Origin: Bacillus sp. HMF5848
Lineage (GTDB): Bacteria > Bacillota > Bacilli > Bacillales > HMF5848
Assembly: GCF_003944835.1 (NCBI RefSeq)
Contig: NZ_RWIV01000001.1
Location: 3,010,530 to 3,074,529, forward strand
DNA length: 64,000 bases
Reading direction: 5' to 3'
Shown one piece after another: positions 10,047 through 19,566 of this stretch (positions are counted from its first letter, which is position 1; each line of letters opens with the position of its first letter). The notes beneath the pieces were generated by a model. That model was not told where the DNA came from and searched no databases. It saw only the letters and a program-made list of their open reading frames with translations. Both the position numbers and the translations under genes were made by a program.

Positions 10047-10814
10047 TTAGTTGAAGGTAATTGATTTTGGTGGTGCTGCCGCCATTTGTCGCTTATGCTC
10101 AGACTTATTATGTAATGAGTCAATAATTTCTCTATCTTTATCAGGAATAGCTTGACCAGTTAAATAAGCATCAATCATATTATATGTTGTACCCATTTCA
10201 TTTTCATCTGTTTGATCTTCCCAAAGTCCTGCGCTTGGCGCTTTCGTAATAATTTCGTCAGGTACACCTAAAACCTTCGCAAGCTCTCTCACTTGTCCTT
10301 TTGTAAAATGAACTAGTGGAACTAAGTCTACTCCACCATCACCATACTTTGTAAAGTAGCCAGTATGCCATTCTGCTGCATTGTCTGTACCTACTACAAT
10401 ATACCCGTAATTGTTGGCAACAGCATATAATGTTGTCATTCTTAGACGAGCTCTTGTATTGGCATCACCTAGTTTAGATGCATTTTCATTCCATTCTCCC
10501 GCTTGCTTTAGACTGTTCAATACTTCACTAAATAAAGCATCATGTGCTTTTGTTAAATCTATAACCTGATGGTTTATCCCACAGCTAGCAGCTACTCTTT
10601 CAGCATCTTGCTGGTCTTTAGGGTTACTTTTACACGGCATAATCAAGCCTAAAGATGAGTCTGGAAAAGCTCTTTTAATAAGATGCGCAACAACGGCAGA
10701 GTCAATACCACCACTAATACCAACTAATGCTCCGTTAAGGCCAGCACTTGATACTTGCTCTTGTAGCCATGATACAAGAGAATCAATAACCACTTCTATT
10801 TTTTCTTTTTCCAA
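10047..10814 (-). CDS. nadE: Ammonia-dependent NAD+ synthetase
   Basis: 255 residues, the single-domain form without an N-terminal glutaminase. It adenylates nicotinate adenine dinucleotide and amidates it to NAD+. The P-loop is VGISGGIDSAV; further motifs are TRARLRMTTLYAVAN, VVGTDNAAEWHTGYFTKYGDGGVDLVPL and KAPSAGLWEDQTDE. Sits between safA and the sporulation lipoprotein, perhaps a lineage-specific location, because B. subtilis nadE lies elsewhere. ATG follows AGGAGGAT with normal spacing. Confidence 0.96.
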   Translation of the reverse strand: MEKEKIEVVIDSLVSWLQEQVSSAGLNGALVGISGGIDSAVVAHLIKRAFPDSSLGLIMPCKSNPKDQQDAERVAASCGINHQVIDLTKAHDALFSEVLNSLKQAGEWNENASKLGDANTRARLRMTTLYAVANNYGYIVVGTDNAAEWHTGYFTKYGDGGVDLVPLVHFTKGQVRELAKVLGVPDEIITKAPSAGLWEDQTDENEMGTTYNMIDAYLTGQAIPDKDREIIDSLHNKSEHKRQMAAAPPKSITFN

Positions 10815-11185
10815 AGTTTTATCCTCCTAAAAAAGTAATCTTTGTACTCTGTTATACATAAAACTAGTGGTAAAAACAACCTTTAAAAAGCAAAAAATCA
10901 CATAAATACGCTTACAATAATTTTTTTGTATGAAAAATTCAGGTGAAATCATTTGCGGTCTTATATTCGATTTCATAATCGTGCTGAACGTAAGAGAACG
11001 AATTATTAATTAGGGCTAATGTCGTGTAGACATAGAGATTTGATTTATGTAAAAATATTGAACCTAGTCCGCGTTCTATCTTAATGAGTGCATAGTACAA
11101 CTCTTGTGACCGACTACAGCCGTAGAATGCGTTAATTGTGCTGGACAATGACTCGGATATGTAATTGTTTGTCATTATATGCAGA

Positions 11186-11214
11186 TAAATGTCGGTGCCT
11201 GGCACCGACATTTA
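11186..11214. repeat. Perfect 14-bp-arm palindrome with GGTGCC-GGCACC core
   Basis: TAAATGTCGGTGCC, one central T, then GGCACCGACATTTA. This perfect palindrome shares its core with 11271-11281 and, imperfectly, with 3313-3338. Similar GTGCCTGGCAC palindromes are common REP-like repeats in Bacillaceae genomes (recalled, not searched). Confidence 0.85.
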
Positions 11215-11270
11215 ACGACAATTTTTGAACCGTTGATTTTACTGGCTTTTTAGACACTCCAATTTTCGAC

Positions 11271-11281
11271 GTGCCAGGCAC
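11271..11281. repeat. Second GTGCC-GGCAC palindrome
   Basis: GTGCCAGGCAC, the core of the palindrome 60 bp to the left, flanked by CGAC and CTGC instead of the extended arms. Confidence 0.7.
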
Positions 11282-11335
11282 CTGCAAATATCGACTAAAA
11301 ATGACAAAAATTGTGACTCCTTTCGTTAAACAACA

Positions 11336-11367
11336 GAAAAAAAGACGGCTCATGAAAAGCCGTCTTT
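11336..11367 (-). terminator. Terminator of safA
   Basis: On the minus strand AAAGACGGCT pairs with AGCCGTCTTT around a 7-nt loop, and a run of T follows. It is placed 7 bases after the safA stop. Confidence 0.9.
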
Positions 11368-11373
11368 CTCTCA

Positions 11374-13161
11374 TTAATCATTATCTTCATCTTCTAAGTC
11401 TGGTTCCCCAAATACAGGATTTTGTCTGTAGTCATATGGGTTCGCTCCTGCGAACCCACCATAAGGGGCTTGTTGGAAGCCAAAGCCTGGTTGTTGCATA
11501 CCAGGAACTCCTTGATATGGATTTACTCCAAAACCTCCTGGTGATGGTGAACCATATCCTGTTGGTCCTCCGTGTGGAGAAGGTGTAAATCCACCTGGTA
11601 CTGCTCCATACGGTCCTGGTGCACCTCCGTATGGTGCTTGTGCACCGAATCCGCCTGGTACACCTCCGTATGGTGCTTGTGCGCCGAAGCCACCTGGTGC
11701 ACCTCCGTATGGTGCTTGTGCGCCAAAGCCACCTGGTGCAGCTCCGTACGGTGCTTGTGCGCCGAAGCCACCTGGTGCACCTCCGAACGGTGCTTGTGCG
11801 CCGAAGCCACCTGGTGCACCTCCGTATGGTGCTTGTGCGGCGAATCCGCCTGGTACACCTCCAAACGGTGCTTGTGCGCCATATGGGTTTGGTGCAAATG
11901 GTTGCTGCATGCCATAGCCTCCTGGAAAACCAGTACCAGGTGCTGGCGTACCGTGATCATAATCTGGATTGTCATCAAAATCCTCAGTTGGGCTTACAGC
12001 CTCAGGGTATCCCGCTAGTGGCATACCGTAACCTGGAAATGGTCCTGCAGCATTATAACCAAATCCATCTCCCGGCATTAATGGTGATATTGGATAACAA
12101 TCGGCTAAATTTGGTGTATATGGTCCTGTTTGAGCCGGTGCTACAGCTTGTGGATTTTGAGCATAGTTTACATTAGGCACTGATGGCATTTCTAGCTCAT
12201 CATCATCATCATCTTCATATGGCATACCTGCTTGTGGGTATGGAGTTGTAGCAGCATATGGATTATAGCCGTACGGTGCTTGATTAAAAGGCATAGCACC
12301 AAAAGGTTGCTGTGCAAATTGTTGTCCGTATGGCTGTTGTGCAAACTGTTGCCCATAAGGCTGTTGACCAAATGGTTGCCCGTAAGGTACGAAAGGTATA
12401 TTTGGCATGTTCATTCCGGCATGACCCTCCATTTCACCTGTTTGTTGTGGTGATATTAGATCTTTACCTTTCATTTCCTCTACATCATCAAAATCCGGCT
12501 TCATCATACCCGGCAAGATATTGTCAGGCTTCATAGGTTGCTTCATGTCTGGTTTCAATTGTGGTTTCATCTCAGGCTTCATGTCTGGCTTCACCTGTGG
12601 TTTCATCTCAGGCTTCATATCCGGTTTCATTTGTGGCTTCATTGGCATAGGGGGTACAGGTGGTTGCTGTACGTTCATGTTCATTAAGTAATAGTTGTTA
12701 ATATCCACTTCAGGCATGGTTGGTGCCTTAGGCATCATTGGCATATTTGGCATGTTCGGCATAACTGGCGCTTTATTTACTCCTTCATCTTCTTCCATGA
12801 CAGCTTTTGATTTCATTGGCTTTTCAGCAAATGGATGTACAGCCTTAGGTGGTTCTGGTTTCATTTTACTTGGCTGTGGTGTTTCCTCTGGACTAACTAC
12901 ACTTGGCTGTGGCTTTTCCTTTGGCTTAGGTGGTGTAGGCGCAACCGCTTCCTTCTTTTGTGTTTCTTTAACCGATTCTTTTACTTGTGCTTCTTTTTTT
13001 ACTGGTACCCCATTGGATGGTACTTTTATTTTCATTCCTGGCATAATTAAATCAGGGTTACTTAGCTGTGAATTCATCTTTTTTAGTTCTTCAAAATCAA
13101 CACCATACTTTTTGGCGATTTTCCAAAGGGTGTCTCCTTTTTGTACAATATGAATCTTCAT
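11374..13161 (-). CDS. safA: SafA, LysM spore coat morphogenetic protein with expanded repeat tail
   Basis: 595 residues against 387 for B. subtilis SafA. One N-terminal LysM domain (residues ~2-48: HIVQKGDTLWKIAKKYG ... IMPGMKIKVP), a Lys/Pro-rich linker, Met-Lys-Pro repeats (MKPDMKPEMKPQ), a Gln/Tyr-rich stretch (QPYGQQFAQ), an acidic patch and a C-terminal Gly/Pro/Tyr-rich repeat block. SafA is recruited to the forespore by SpoVID (encoded at 59.8 kb) and nucleates inner coat assembly. B. subtilis SafA also has a short form from an internal start; several internal Met codons exist here but none can be assigned. Monocistronic, with its own terminator. Confidence 0.9.
   Translation of the reverse strand: MKIHIVQKGDTLWKIAKKYGVDFEELKKMNSQLSNPDLIMPGMKIKVPSNGVPVKKEAQVKESVKETQKKEAVAPTPPKPKEKPQPSVVSPEETPQPSKMKPEPPKAVHPFAEKPMKSKAVMEEDEGVNKAPVMPNMPNMPMMPKAPTMPEVDINNYYLMNMNVQQPPVPPMPMKPQMKPDMKPEMKPQVKPDMKPEMKPQLKPDMKQPMKPDNILPGMMKPDFDDVEEMKGKDLISPQQTGEMEGHAGMNMPNIPFVPYGQPFGQQPYGQQFAQQPYGQQFAQQPFGAMPFNQAPYGYNPYAATTPYPQAGMPYEDDDDDELEMPSVPNVNYAQNPQAVAPAQTGPYTPNLADCYPISPLMPGDGFGYNAAGPFPGYGMPLAGYPEAVSPTEDFDDNPDYDHGTPAPGTGFPGGYGMQQPFAPNPYGAQAPFGGVPGGFAAQAPYGGAPGGFGAQAPFGGAPGGFGAQAPYGAAPGGFGAQAPYGGAPGGFGAQAPYGGVPGGFGAQAPYGGAPGPYGAVPGGFTPSPHGGPTGYGSPSPGGFGVNPYQGVPGMQQPGFGFQQAPYGGFAGANPYDYRQNPVFGEPDLEDEDND
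11622..11880 (-). repeat. In-gene 39-bp tandem repeat of safA
   Basis: About six near-identical 39-bp units encode APYGGAPGGFGAQ and close variants (APFGGVPGGFAAQ, APYGAAPGGFGAQ). The high identity between units suggests recent slippage or unequal recombination, and it creates long open frames in other registers that are not genes. Confidence 0.9.
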
Positions 13162-13399
13162 GCTGTCGTTGTCCCCTCCTTATAACTGTATAGCTCCTAT
13201 CATTTGAATAACATAGTGCTTCACAACACTTTATGAGCTAATGCCCTATATTATGCATGAGAGTTAAAATGTTGCCGATAGATATAGATTCCCTTTTCTT
13301 AAGTAGGAAGCTCTTTACTACTTGTCTCAATCGATATCAAAGATTGAATTACACCAAACTCCACACACTAGTCAAGAAATGAAGGAAATAGAAGCCTAC

Positions 13400-13431
13400 T
13401 AAAAAACCCCTTTAAGAAATACTTAAAGAGG
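13400..13431 (-). terminator. Terminator after pheA
   Basis: On the minus strand CCTCTTTAAG pairs with CTTAAAGGGG (with G-U), followed by TTTTTTAG. It closes the obg-pheB-pheA unit. The remaining gap 13162-13399 holds only the safA upstream region. Confidence 0.8.
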
Positions 13432-13442
13432 TAATAGATACA

Positions 13443-14300
13443 TTATTTAATTTGATAGTATGGATAAGACCCTAACACTTTTATGCTACACCCTAGCGCC
13501 TCTAGCTCTGCTATGGCTCCTGGTATAAGAACTTTATCCATTTTCTGCTCAATATCTATTATGAAAAAGTAATGACCAAGTCCCGTTTTCATAGGTCTAG
13601 ATTCGATTTTAGATAGATTTAGCTTTCTCCAGGCAAAAGCAGACAACACTTGATGAAGCGCACCCGCTTCTTCATCTGACGGCAGTGTGATAACAAGCGT
13701 CGTTTTATCGCCTTTATATAAACTGTTATCCGTCTCTAAGTTTTTCATCACTTTATGTAACACAACAAAACGAGTATGATTGTGTGAGTAATCATGAATA
13801 TTTTCCTGTACAACTTTTAATTTATATTCCTCAGCTGCCATTTTATTAGCAATAGCAGCGATTGGTAGGTCAGGGTTTTCACTAACAAACTGGGCTGCCG
13901 CACTTGTAGAAGATGTATGTTCTAGCTCAAGCCCTTTAAACTGTTGATGCAAAAATTTATGGCATTGTGCTATAGCGTGTGAATGAGAATACACTTTCGT
14001 AATATTTCGCCAATTGTTTGCATTATCAGGACATACCATTAAATGCTGTTTGATTGGTGTCACAAGCTCAGCAACAATATGCAAAGGAACACTATGTATC
14101 AAATAATCTATAGTCAGATTGACAGAGCCCTCTAATGCATTTTCTAAAGGAACTACCCCCCATACCACTTCTCCAGAGCCAACTGCATCAATCACCTCTG
14201 GAATAGTATGAAAAGGGACTTTTTCACTTGTAGGAAACATAGAAGACACAGCAAAATGCGTGAACGTAGCCTTTGGACCTAAAAACCCTACTGAGTTCAA
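13443..14300 (-). CDS. pheA: Prephenate dehydratase
   Basis: 285 residues, the stand-alone dehydratase form. It converts prephenate to phenylpyruvate in phenylalanine synthesis. Catalytic domain motifs: GFLGPKATFTHFA, VVPLENALEGSVNLTIDYL and HNHTRFVVL; the regulatory ACT domain carries LSKIESRPMKTGLGHYFFIID with the conserved ESRP. The start is TTG at 14300, supported by GGGGGAGGAA about 7 bases upstream. Fifteen bases separate it from pheB. Confidence 0.96.
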   Translation of the reverse strand: MNSVGFLGPKATFTHFAVSSMFPTSEKVPFHTIPEVIDAVGSGEVVWGVVPLENALEGSVNLTIDYLIHSVPLHIVAELVTPIKQHLMVCPDNANNWRNITKVYSHSHAIAQCHKFLHQQFKGLELEHTSSTSAAAQFVSENPDLPIAAIANKMAAEEYKLKVVQENIHDYSHNHTRFVVLHKVMKNLETDNSLYKGDKTTLVITLPSDEEAGALHQVLSAFAWRKLNLSKIESRPMKTGLGHYFFIIDIEQKMDKVLIPGAIAELEALGCSIKVLGSYPYYQIK

Positions 14301-14315
14301 AGTATTTCCTCCCCC

Positions 14316-14765
14316 TTATACACCTGTGCCAAGTACATCCACTTTAATAACAAACTCCAAACGTCTAATATGTGCTAGCAATTCATTAATTTCGACAGTC
14401 ATAGCAGACGTATCAAGTGAAAGCGTGACATTAGCACGTCCTTGGAGAGGAATCGTTTGATGTATTGTTAAAATGTTAAATCCAGCCTTTGCGACGACAT
14501 GCAGTACTTCTGATAGAGTACCCGAACGGTCTTCAAGGTAAATAAACAGCGAAATAATATTCTCCTTAACAACACGATGAAACGGAAAGACGGCATCACG
14601 ATATTTGTAAAAAGCACTGCGGCTCACATCCGCCATAGCGGTTGCTTCTGCAATGCCTTTTGCCTTCCCTTTTTCAATGAGTTCCTTAGCCTCTATGGTT
14701 TTTTTTATAGCTTCAGGAAGCACATCTTCTCTAACTAGAAAAAATCTTTCTTTTTTATTTACCAT
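14316..14765 (-). CDS. pheB: PheB, ACT-domain protein (UPF0735)
   Basis: 149 residues. An N-terminal helical segment resembling a helix-turn-helix ([26 protein letters not shown]) is followed by a C-terminal ACT domain ([47 protein letters not shown]). Named PheB from its operon with pheA; enzymatic activity is not established and a regulatory ligand-binding role is more likely. Order obg-pheB-pheA is as in B. subtilis. Confidence 0.92.
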   Translation of the reverse strand: MVNKKERFFLVREDVLPEAIKKTIEAKELIEKGKAKGIAEATAMADVSRSAFYKYRDAVFPFHRVVKENIISLFIYLEDRSGTLSEVLHVVAKAGFNILTIHQTIPLQGRANVTLSLDTSAMTVEINELLAHIRRLEFVIKVDVLGTGV

Positions 14766-14796
14766 ATTAAGCGTCTTCTCCTCTCCTGAGAATAAG

Positions 14797-16083
14797 CTAT
14801 TCTATAAATTCAAACTCATAATCCAATATTTTCACGATATCTCCATCTTTTGCACCGCGCTCGCGTAACGCATCATCAATTCCCATACCACGAAGCTGTC
14901 TAGCAAATCTACGAACAGATTCATCTCTTGAGAAATCAGTCATTTTAAATAACTTTTCGAGTCTGTCTCCTGTTATGACAAATGTACCATCACTTTCACG
15001 AGATACTTTGAAATCAGGCATTTCCTTTTCATGACGATAGACAACGCGATTTTCAGTTGGCTCATCTTTAGTCTCCATTGGAAACTCAGGTGTTTTCTCT
15101 ATAGTATCTGCAATGGCAAATAAAAGCTCGCGAATTCCCGAATGAGTAACTGCAGAAATCGGATAGATTGGAAAATCATCTTTTAGCTTTTCTTTAAAGG
15201 CTTTTAAGTTTTCTTCGGCTCCCGGCATATCCATTTTATTTGCCACGATAATTTGCGGACGCTCTGTTAGCCTTAAATTGTACTCACGAAGCTCATCATT
15301 AATGACTACATAATCTTCATACGGATCACGCTCTTCAATAGAAGCCATATCAATAACGTGAACAATCACACGCGTACGCTCAATATGTCTTAAAAACTGA
15401 TGTCCTAGACCGACACCTGCATGAGCACCTTCAATTAATCCAGGCAAATCAGCCATTACAAAGCTTCGCCCGTCTTGCGTTTCTACAACACCTAAATTAG
15501 GTACAAGTGTAGTAAAGTGATATTCGGCAATCTTCGGCTTTGCAGCAGACACAATCGAAAGTAATGTAGATTTCCCTACACTTGGGAAGCCTACTAACCC
15601 AACATCAGCAAGTAACTTTAGTTCAAGCACAACATGACGCTCTTGTCCTGGTTCTCCGTTTTCAGCAATTTCTGGTGCGGGATTTGCTGGCGTTGCAAAG
15701 CGTGTGTTACCACGTCCGCCTCGTCCACCTCTAGCAATAACAGCACGTTGACCATGCTCTGTTAAATCAGCAATAACCTCTTGTGTATCCTCATCTTTTA
15801 CAACCGTACCTGGTGGCACCTTTACAACCATATCGTCGGCGTTGCGCCCATGCATCCCTTTTGACATACCATGCTCGCCAGGTGTTGCCTTAAAATGACG
15901 TTTATAGCGAAAATCCATTAGAGTCCGTAAGCCATCCTCTACTTCAAAGACAACATTTGATCCCTTTCCGCCATCTCCACCTGCTGGCCCACCTTTAGGT
16001 ACATATTTCTCACGGCGAAACGCTACCATCCCGTTTCCGCCATCTCCACCTTTTACATATATCTTGACTTGATCGACAAACAA
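14797..16083 (-). CDS. obg: Obg-family GTPase (ObgE/CgtA)
   Basis: 428 residues with the three family domains: glycine-rich Obg fold at 1-158 ([20 protein letters not shown]), G domain (P-loop [12 protein letters not shown], switch [13 protein letters not shown]) and C-terminal OCT domain (~350-428, [19 protein letters not shown]). Acts in 50S ribosome maturation and, in Bacillus, links to the general stress response and sporulation. TTG start at 16083 with AAGGAAGT upstream. Downstream of spo0B as in B. subtilis. Confidence 0.97.
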   Translation of the reverse strand: MFVDQVKIYVKGGDGGNGMVAFRREKYVPKGGPAGGDGGKGSNVVFEVEDGLRTLMDFRYKRHFKATPGEHGMSKGMHGRNADDMVVKVPPGTVVKDEDTQEVIADLTEHGQRAVIARGGRGGRGNTRFATPANPAPEIAENGEPGQERHVVLELKLLADVGLVGFPSVGKSTLLSIVSAAKPKIAEYHFTTLVPNLGVVETQDGRSFVMADLPGLIEGAHAGVGLGHQFLRHIERTRVIVHVIDMASIEERDPYEDYVVINDELREYNLRLTERPQIIVANKMDMPGAEENLKAFKEKLKDDFPIYPISAVTHSGIRELLFAIADTIEKTPEFPMETKDEPTENRVVYRHEKEMPDFKVSRESDGTFVITGDRLEKLFKMTDFSRDESVRRFARQLRGMGIDDALRERGAKDGDIVKILDYEFEFIE

Positions 16084-16116
16084 TGTGCGACTTCCTTTCT
16101 ATAAAGAAAAATACAA

Positions 16117-16653
16117 TTATTGGATTTCAAGAGCAACTGTGAGCTCATTGTCTAAAACGGCATTCTCTATCACAGCTATACGACCAACATTAGATTGACT
16201 CTTAATCCAATTTATAATATCTGAACTATTTTTTATTATTCCACTAAAATCAAAAAAGAAACGAATACTATCCTTACTAAGCTCAATTGATAGACTTAAA
16301 TGACTATCTGAACCTGGCTCCACCTGTTGTTGTAAGCATTGTATAAATGCAGCACACCAAGTATACAGCTCTTCATCATAGTCAGTAAGACTGTATACAT
16401 CACCAATCACTTCATACTCAAGAATAATCGGCGGGGTTGTCCAGTTATATGTCATTAGTAAAACAGCTAATTTAGGTACTTTTAAATTGTATAACTTCGA
16501 TTCATGCTGCATTTCAGACACGATATTGCTTATGATATCCTCAACATGCTCATATTTATGTAATGACAAGTTACCTTTAATAATTTGCATACGATTTAAC
16601 CAATCATGCCTTGAATGATGGAGAACCTCTGTAAGTTCCCAATTTTGTTTCAT
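16117..16653 (-). CDS. spo0B: Spo0B sporulation phosphotransferase
   Basis: 178 residues. The phosphorylated-histidine helix is visible at the start (HHSRHDWLNRMQIIKGNL), with His16 the likely phosphate acceptor; helical dimerisation region to ~65, then a degenerate ATPase-like alpha/beta domain that lacks ATP-binding boxes, as in the family. It relays phosphate from Spo0F to Spo0A. Thirty-three bases upstream of obg. ATG preceded by AGGTGA. Sequence outside the helix is poorly conserved, which is normal for Spo0B. Confidence 0.93.
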   Translation of the reverse strand: MKQNWELTEVLHHSRHDWLNRMQIIKGNLSLHKYEHVEDIISNIVSEMQHESKLYNLKVPKLAVLLMTYNWTTPPIILEYEVIGDVYSLTDYDEELYTWCAAFIQCLQQQVEPGSDSHLSLSIELSKDSIRFFFDFSGIIKNSSDIINWIKSQSNVGRIAVIENAVLDNELTVALEIQ

Positions 16654-16887
16654 ATATATTCACCTACTTACTTAATGATAATCCGTGAAACCACTCATTT
16701 ATTGGATTATAGCATACAATAAACTCTCAGCCACTTAAATTTGTTATAAAAATTAACAATGACCTCATCTACCCTATGTAGTATAAAACAAAACAAACGA
16801 ATCTGACTATATGTGCGAAGTAGGTTACTCATAAAAAACCTCTTGAGAGCGTGGAGTTAGACAGTATCTACTTTACTACTGTACAAT

Positions 16888-16925
16888 AAAAAACCCCAAT
16901 CCCAACGCGGGAAAGGGGTTTTTTA
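16888..16925 (-). terminator. Terminator of the rplU-prp-rpmA operon
   Basis: On the minus strand AACCCCTTTCCC pairs with GGGATTGGGGTT around GCGTT, followed by TTTTATT. The flanking gap to spo0B (16654-16887) shows no gene. Confidence 0.9.
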
Positions 16926-16938
16926 TAAGCATATAAAA

Positions 16939-17573
<635 letters not shown>

Positions 17574-17585
17574 CTAAATCACGCC

Positions 17586-17894
17586 TTACGCGTTGATTTT
17601 TTCAACTACTACTTTTGTGTATGGTTGACGATGACCTTGCTTCTTGCTGTAACCTTTTTTCGGCTTGTATTTGAAAACGATAACCTTCTTGCTACGGCCT
17701 TGTTTTTCAACTTTAGCTGTTACAGAAGCACCTTCCACTAAAGGTGAACCAACTTTTACGTTGTCGCCACCTACGAAAAGAACTTTGTCAAATGTAACAG
17801 TGTCGCCTGCTGTTGCTTCAAGCTTTTCAATGTAGATAGCTTGACCTTCTTCAACTTTTAGCTGTTTACCACCAGTTTCAATAATTGCGTACAT
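17586..17894 (-). CDS. rplU: 50S ribosomal protein L21
   Basis: 102 residues. Family signatures [31 protein letters not shown] and the C-terminal [17 protein letters not shown] are all present. First gene of the L21-Prp-L27 operon, behind an L21-type leader. Confidence 0.98.
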   Translation of the reverse strand: MYAIIETGGKQLKVEEGQAIYIEKLEATAGDTVTFDKVLFVGGDNVKVGSPLVEGASVTAKVEKQGRSKKVIVFKYKPKKGYSKKQGHRQPYTKVVVEKINA

Positions 17895-17896
17895 AC

Positions 17897-18020
17897 TTGC
17901 ACCTCCTCATTTTACTAAGACTCGCCAGTAATCGGTGTTTGCTTTTGTAGCAAATCTTACAGACCTGAACTGTGCGGTTGTAGTAGCGGGTGCTACAAAC
18001 AACATTAAAATGTTATCACA
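17897..18020 (-). promoter_or_regulatory. Probable L21 leader (autoregulatory mRNA structure)
   Basis: The ~125-nt untranslated region before rplU contains inverted segments on the minus strand (TTTGTAGCACCCGCTACTAC; GATTTGCTACAAAAGC) and a GAGGAGGTG ribosome site. Firmicute rplU operons usually carry an L21 leader here that is thought to bind L21. A covariance-model match has not been done. Confidence 0.55.
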
Positions 18021-18034
18021 TACAACAAACCATG

Positions 18035-19489
18035 TCAATGCTCTCTTTCAATAGCAGCTTCTATTTCTTCTAAGCTACCTGTTCGCTTAATGGTATACCC
18101 AAATTCTTGCACGGTAGTTATAAAGATTCGTATATGAAGTTGATTCTCTAGCCTTTTCACATACTGTTTTTCTGGTCCAGTAAACCAGTGAAACGTATGT
18201 TCATCCATCAGAATCCATACTGCATCAATGTCACTAGTTGGTAATTCATAGATCGCGCGTTCAAGCTCATATGCTGCTGCTTGTGCTGATTTCTGAACAC
18301 CAGTCCCTTGGCAGCTTTCACAAGGTGATGACACGACCTCAAGCAGACTTTGGTTTGTCTTTTTTCTCGTCATCTCTAACATACCAAGCTTTGTAAAACC
18401 ATGTAATACAGTGCGCTGTCGATCATGTGCAAACTCAGCTTGAAGAGCATCAAGTACTTGCTTTTGCTGCTCAGATTTTTGCATATTTATAAAGTCAATT
18501 AATATCATCCCGCCTATATTACGAAGTCTAATTTGTTTAGCAATTTCTTTAGCGGCAATAAGGTTTGTTTTATATACCGTTTCTTCTAGGTCTTGGCGTC
18601 CACCAAACTTGGCAGTGTTCACATCAATAAATGTTAACGTCTCAAGCTGCTCTATAATTAAATTCCCACCATTTTTCAACCAAACCTTCGGCTGTAACGC
18701 TTTATCTAACTCAGCTTGTACGCCAAATGTTGAAAAAATATTTTCTCGCGCTTGTTTCTGGTCAACAGGTGTTGTAAAACCAAATTGCTTTATGTACTTC
18801 TGCATCGTTTTTTTTGCTTCCACGCAATCAACAACGATGCGAGATACCGTTGTTAAGTGCTGTTCTAGAACTATTCTTTTTAAAACATCGTTTGCGTTTA
18901 ACAGCAACGCAGGGTGAGAAGATGATTTAGACTGATTAACGAGATCAGCGAATTCCTCTCGCAACACTGTTAACTCATCTAGAACCTCCGGCATATGACC
19001 GAGTGTTGCTTCTGTTCGAACAATGACTCCTTCAGGACTTTGCAATAATGGCTCTAACTCTTCACGCCACTTTTCTCTTTTAGCATCCGGTAACTTTCGA
19101 GATACAGCGACATAATTATCATACGGTAAATAAATGATATATCGACCAGGTAGCTCAATTTTTCCAGTAAGCTGTGGTCCTTTATCACCAACAGCCTCTC
19201 TTTTCACTTGAACAATAATGTCCTGCCCTTCTTTAATGAGCTTATTGATAGAAGTACCATTATCGTCACCCGCGATTTCTTTCCCGCTTAAATATCCCTG
19301 CTTGCCAATTCCAATATCAACAAAAGCCGCATTAAGTCCTTTTACGATACTTGTAACACGGCCTTTATAAATATTCCCGTTAATTTTCTCAACATCAGCT
19401 GTTTCAAATAGAACTTCAGCTAAATGCCCATCTTCCATCACAGCCGCTCGTTTTTGTCTTGTAATAGCATTTACTATAATCTCTCTCAA
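18035..19489 (-). CDS. rng: RNase E/G-family endoribonuclease
   Basis: 484 residues, RNase G length with no long C-terminal scaffold. N-terminal S1 domain (GNIYKGRVTSIVKGLNAAFVDIG), RNase H-like part, DNase I-like catalytic domain (LETLTFIDVNTAKFGG; GGMILIDFINM, with the metal-binding Asp residues) and the zinc link CESCQGTG. It would initiate mRNA decay and 16S 5' processing. B. subtilis lacks RNase E/G and relies on RNase Y; this organism has it between spoIVFB and rplU. TTG start at 19489 behind GAGG. Confidence 0.93.
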   Translation of the reverse strand: MREIIVNAITRQKRAAVMEDGHLAEVLFETADVEKINGNIYKGRVTSIVKGLNAAFVDIGIGKQGYLSGKEIAGDDNGTSINKLIKEGQDIIVQVKREAVGDKGPQLTGKIELPGRYIIYLPYDNYVAVSRKLPDAKREKWREELEPLLQSPEGVIVRTEATLGHMPEVLDELTVLREEFADLVNQSKSSSHPALLLNANDVLKRIVLEQHLTTVSRIVVDCVEAKKTMQKYIKQFGFTTPVDQKQARENIFSTFGVQAELDKALQPKVWLKNGGNLIIEQLETLTFIDVNTAKFGGRQDLEETVYKTNLIAAKEIAKQIRLRNIGGMILIDFINMQKSEQQKQVLDALQAEFAHDRQRTVLHGFTKLGMLEMTRKKTNQSLLEVVSSPCESCQGTGVQKSAQAAAYELERAIYELPTSDIDAVWILMDEHTFHWFTGPEKQYVKRLENQLHIRIFITTVQEFGYTIKRTGSLEEIEAAIEREH

Positions 19490-19566
19490 CGATTTGAATC
19501 CTCACTTTAACTATAATGTTAATATCTTTACACATTTACTCATGTTTTTCCCATTTGGTCAAATCG

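Larger units (their letters stand above)
10815..11335. other. Long intergenic region with palindromic repeats, no supported gene
   Basis: The stretch between nadE and the safA terminator has no ORF I can assign. A 90-codon minus-strand frame at 10939-11211 starts inside the palindrome at 11186-11214, has no good ribosome site and matches nothing I recognise. Two GTGCC-GGCAC palindromes occupy its right end, suggesting the relic of a small non-autonomous element. Confidence 0.6.

Noticed and set aside
10939-11211. 90-codon minus-strand frame between nadE and safA
   Set aside because: Begins within a palindrome, lacks a ribosome site and matches no family; kept only as part of a possible element relic.
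11523-12176. Long open frames on both strands inside safA
   Set aside because: They arise from the 39-bp repeat (multiple of three, no stops in several registers), have repetitive His/Gln or Trp/Cys content and no ribosome site; SafA with its LysM start is the real frame.
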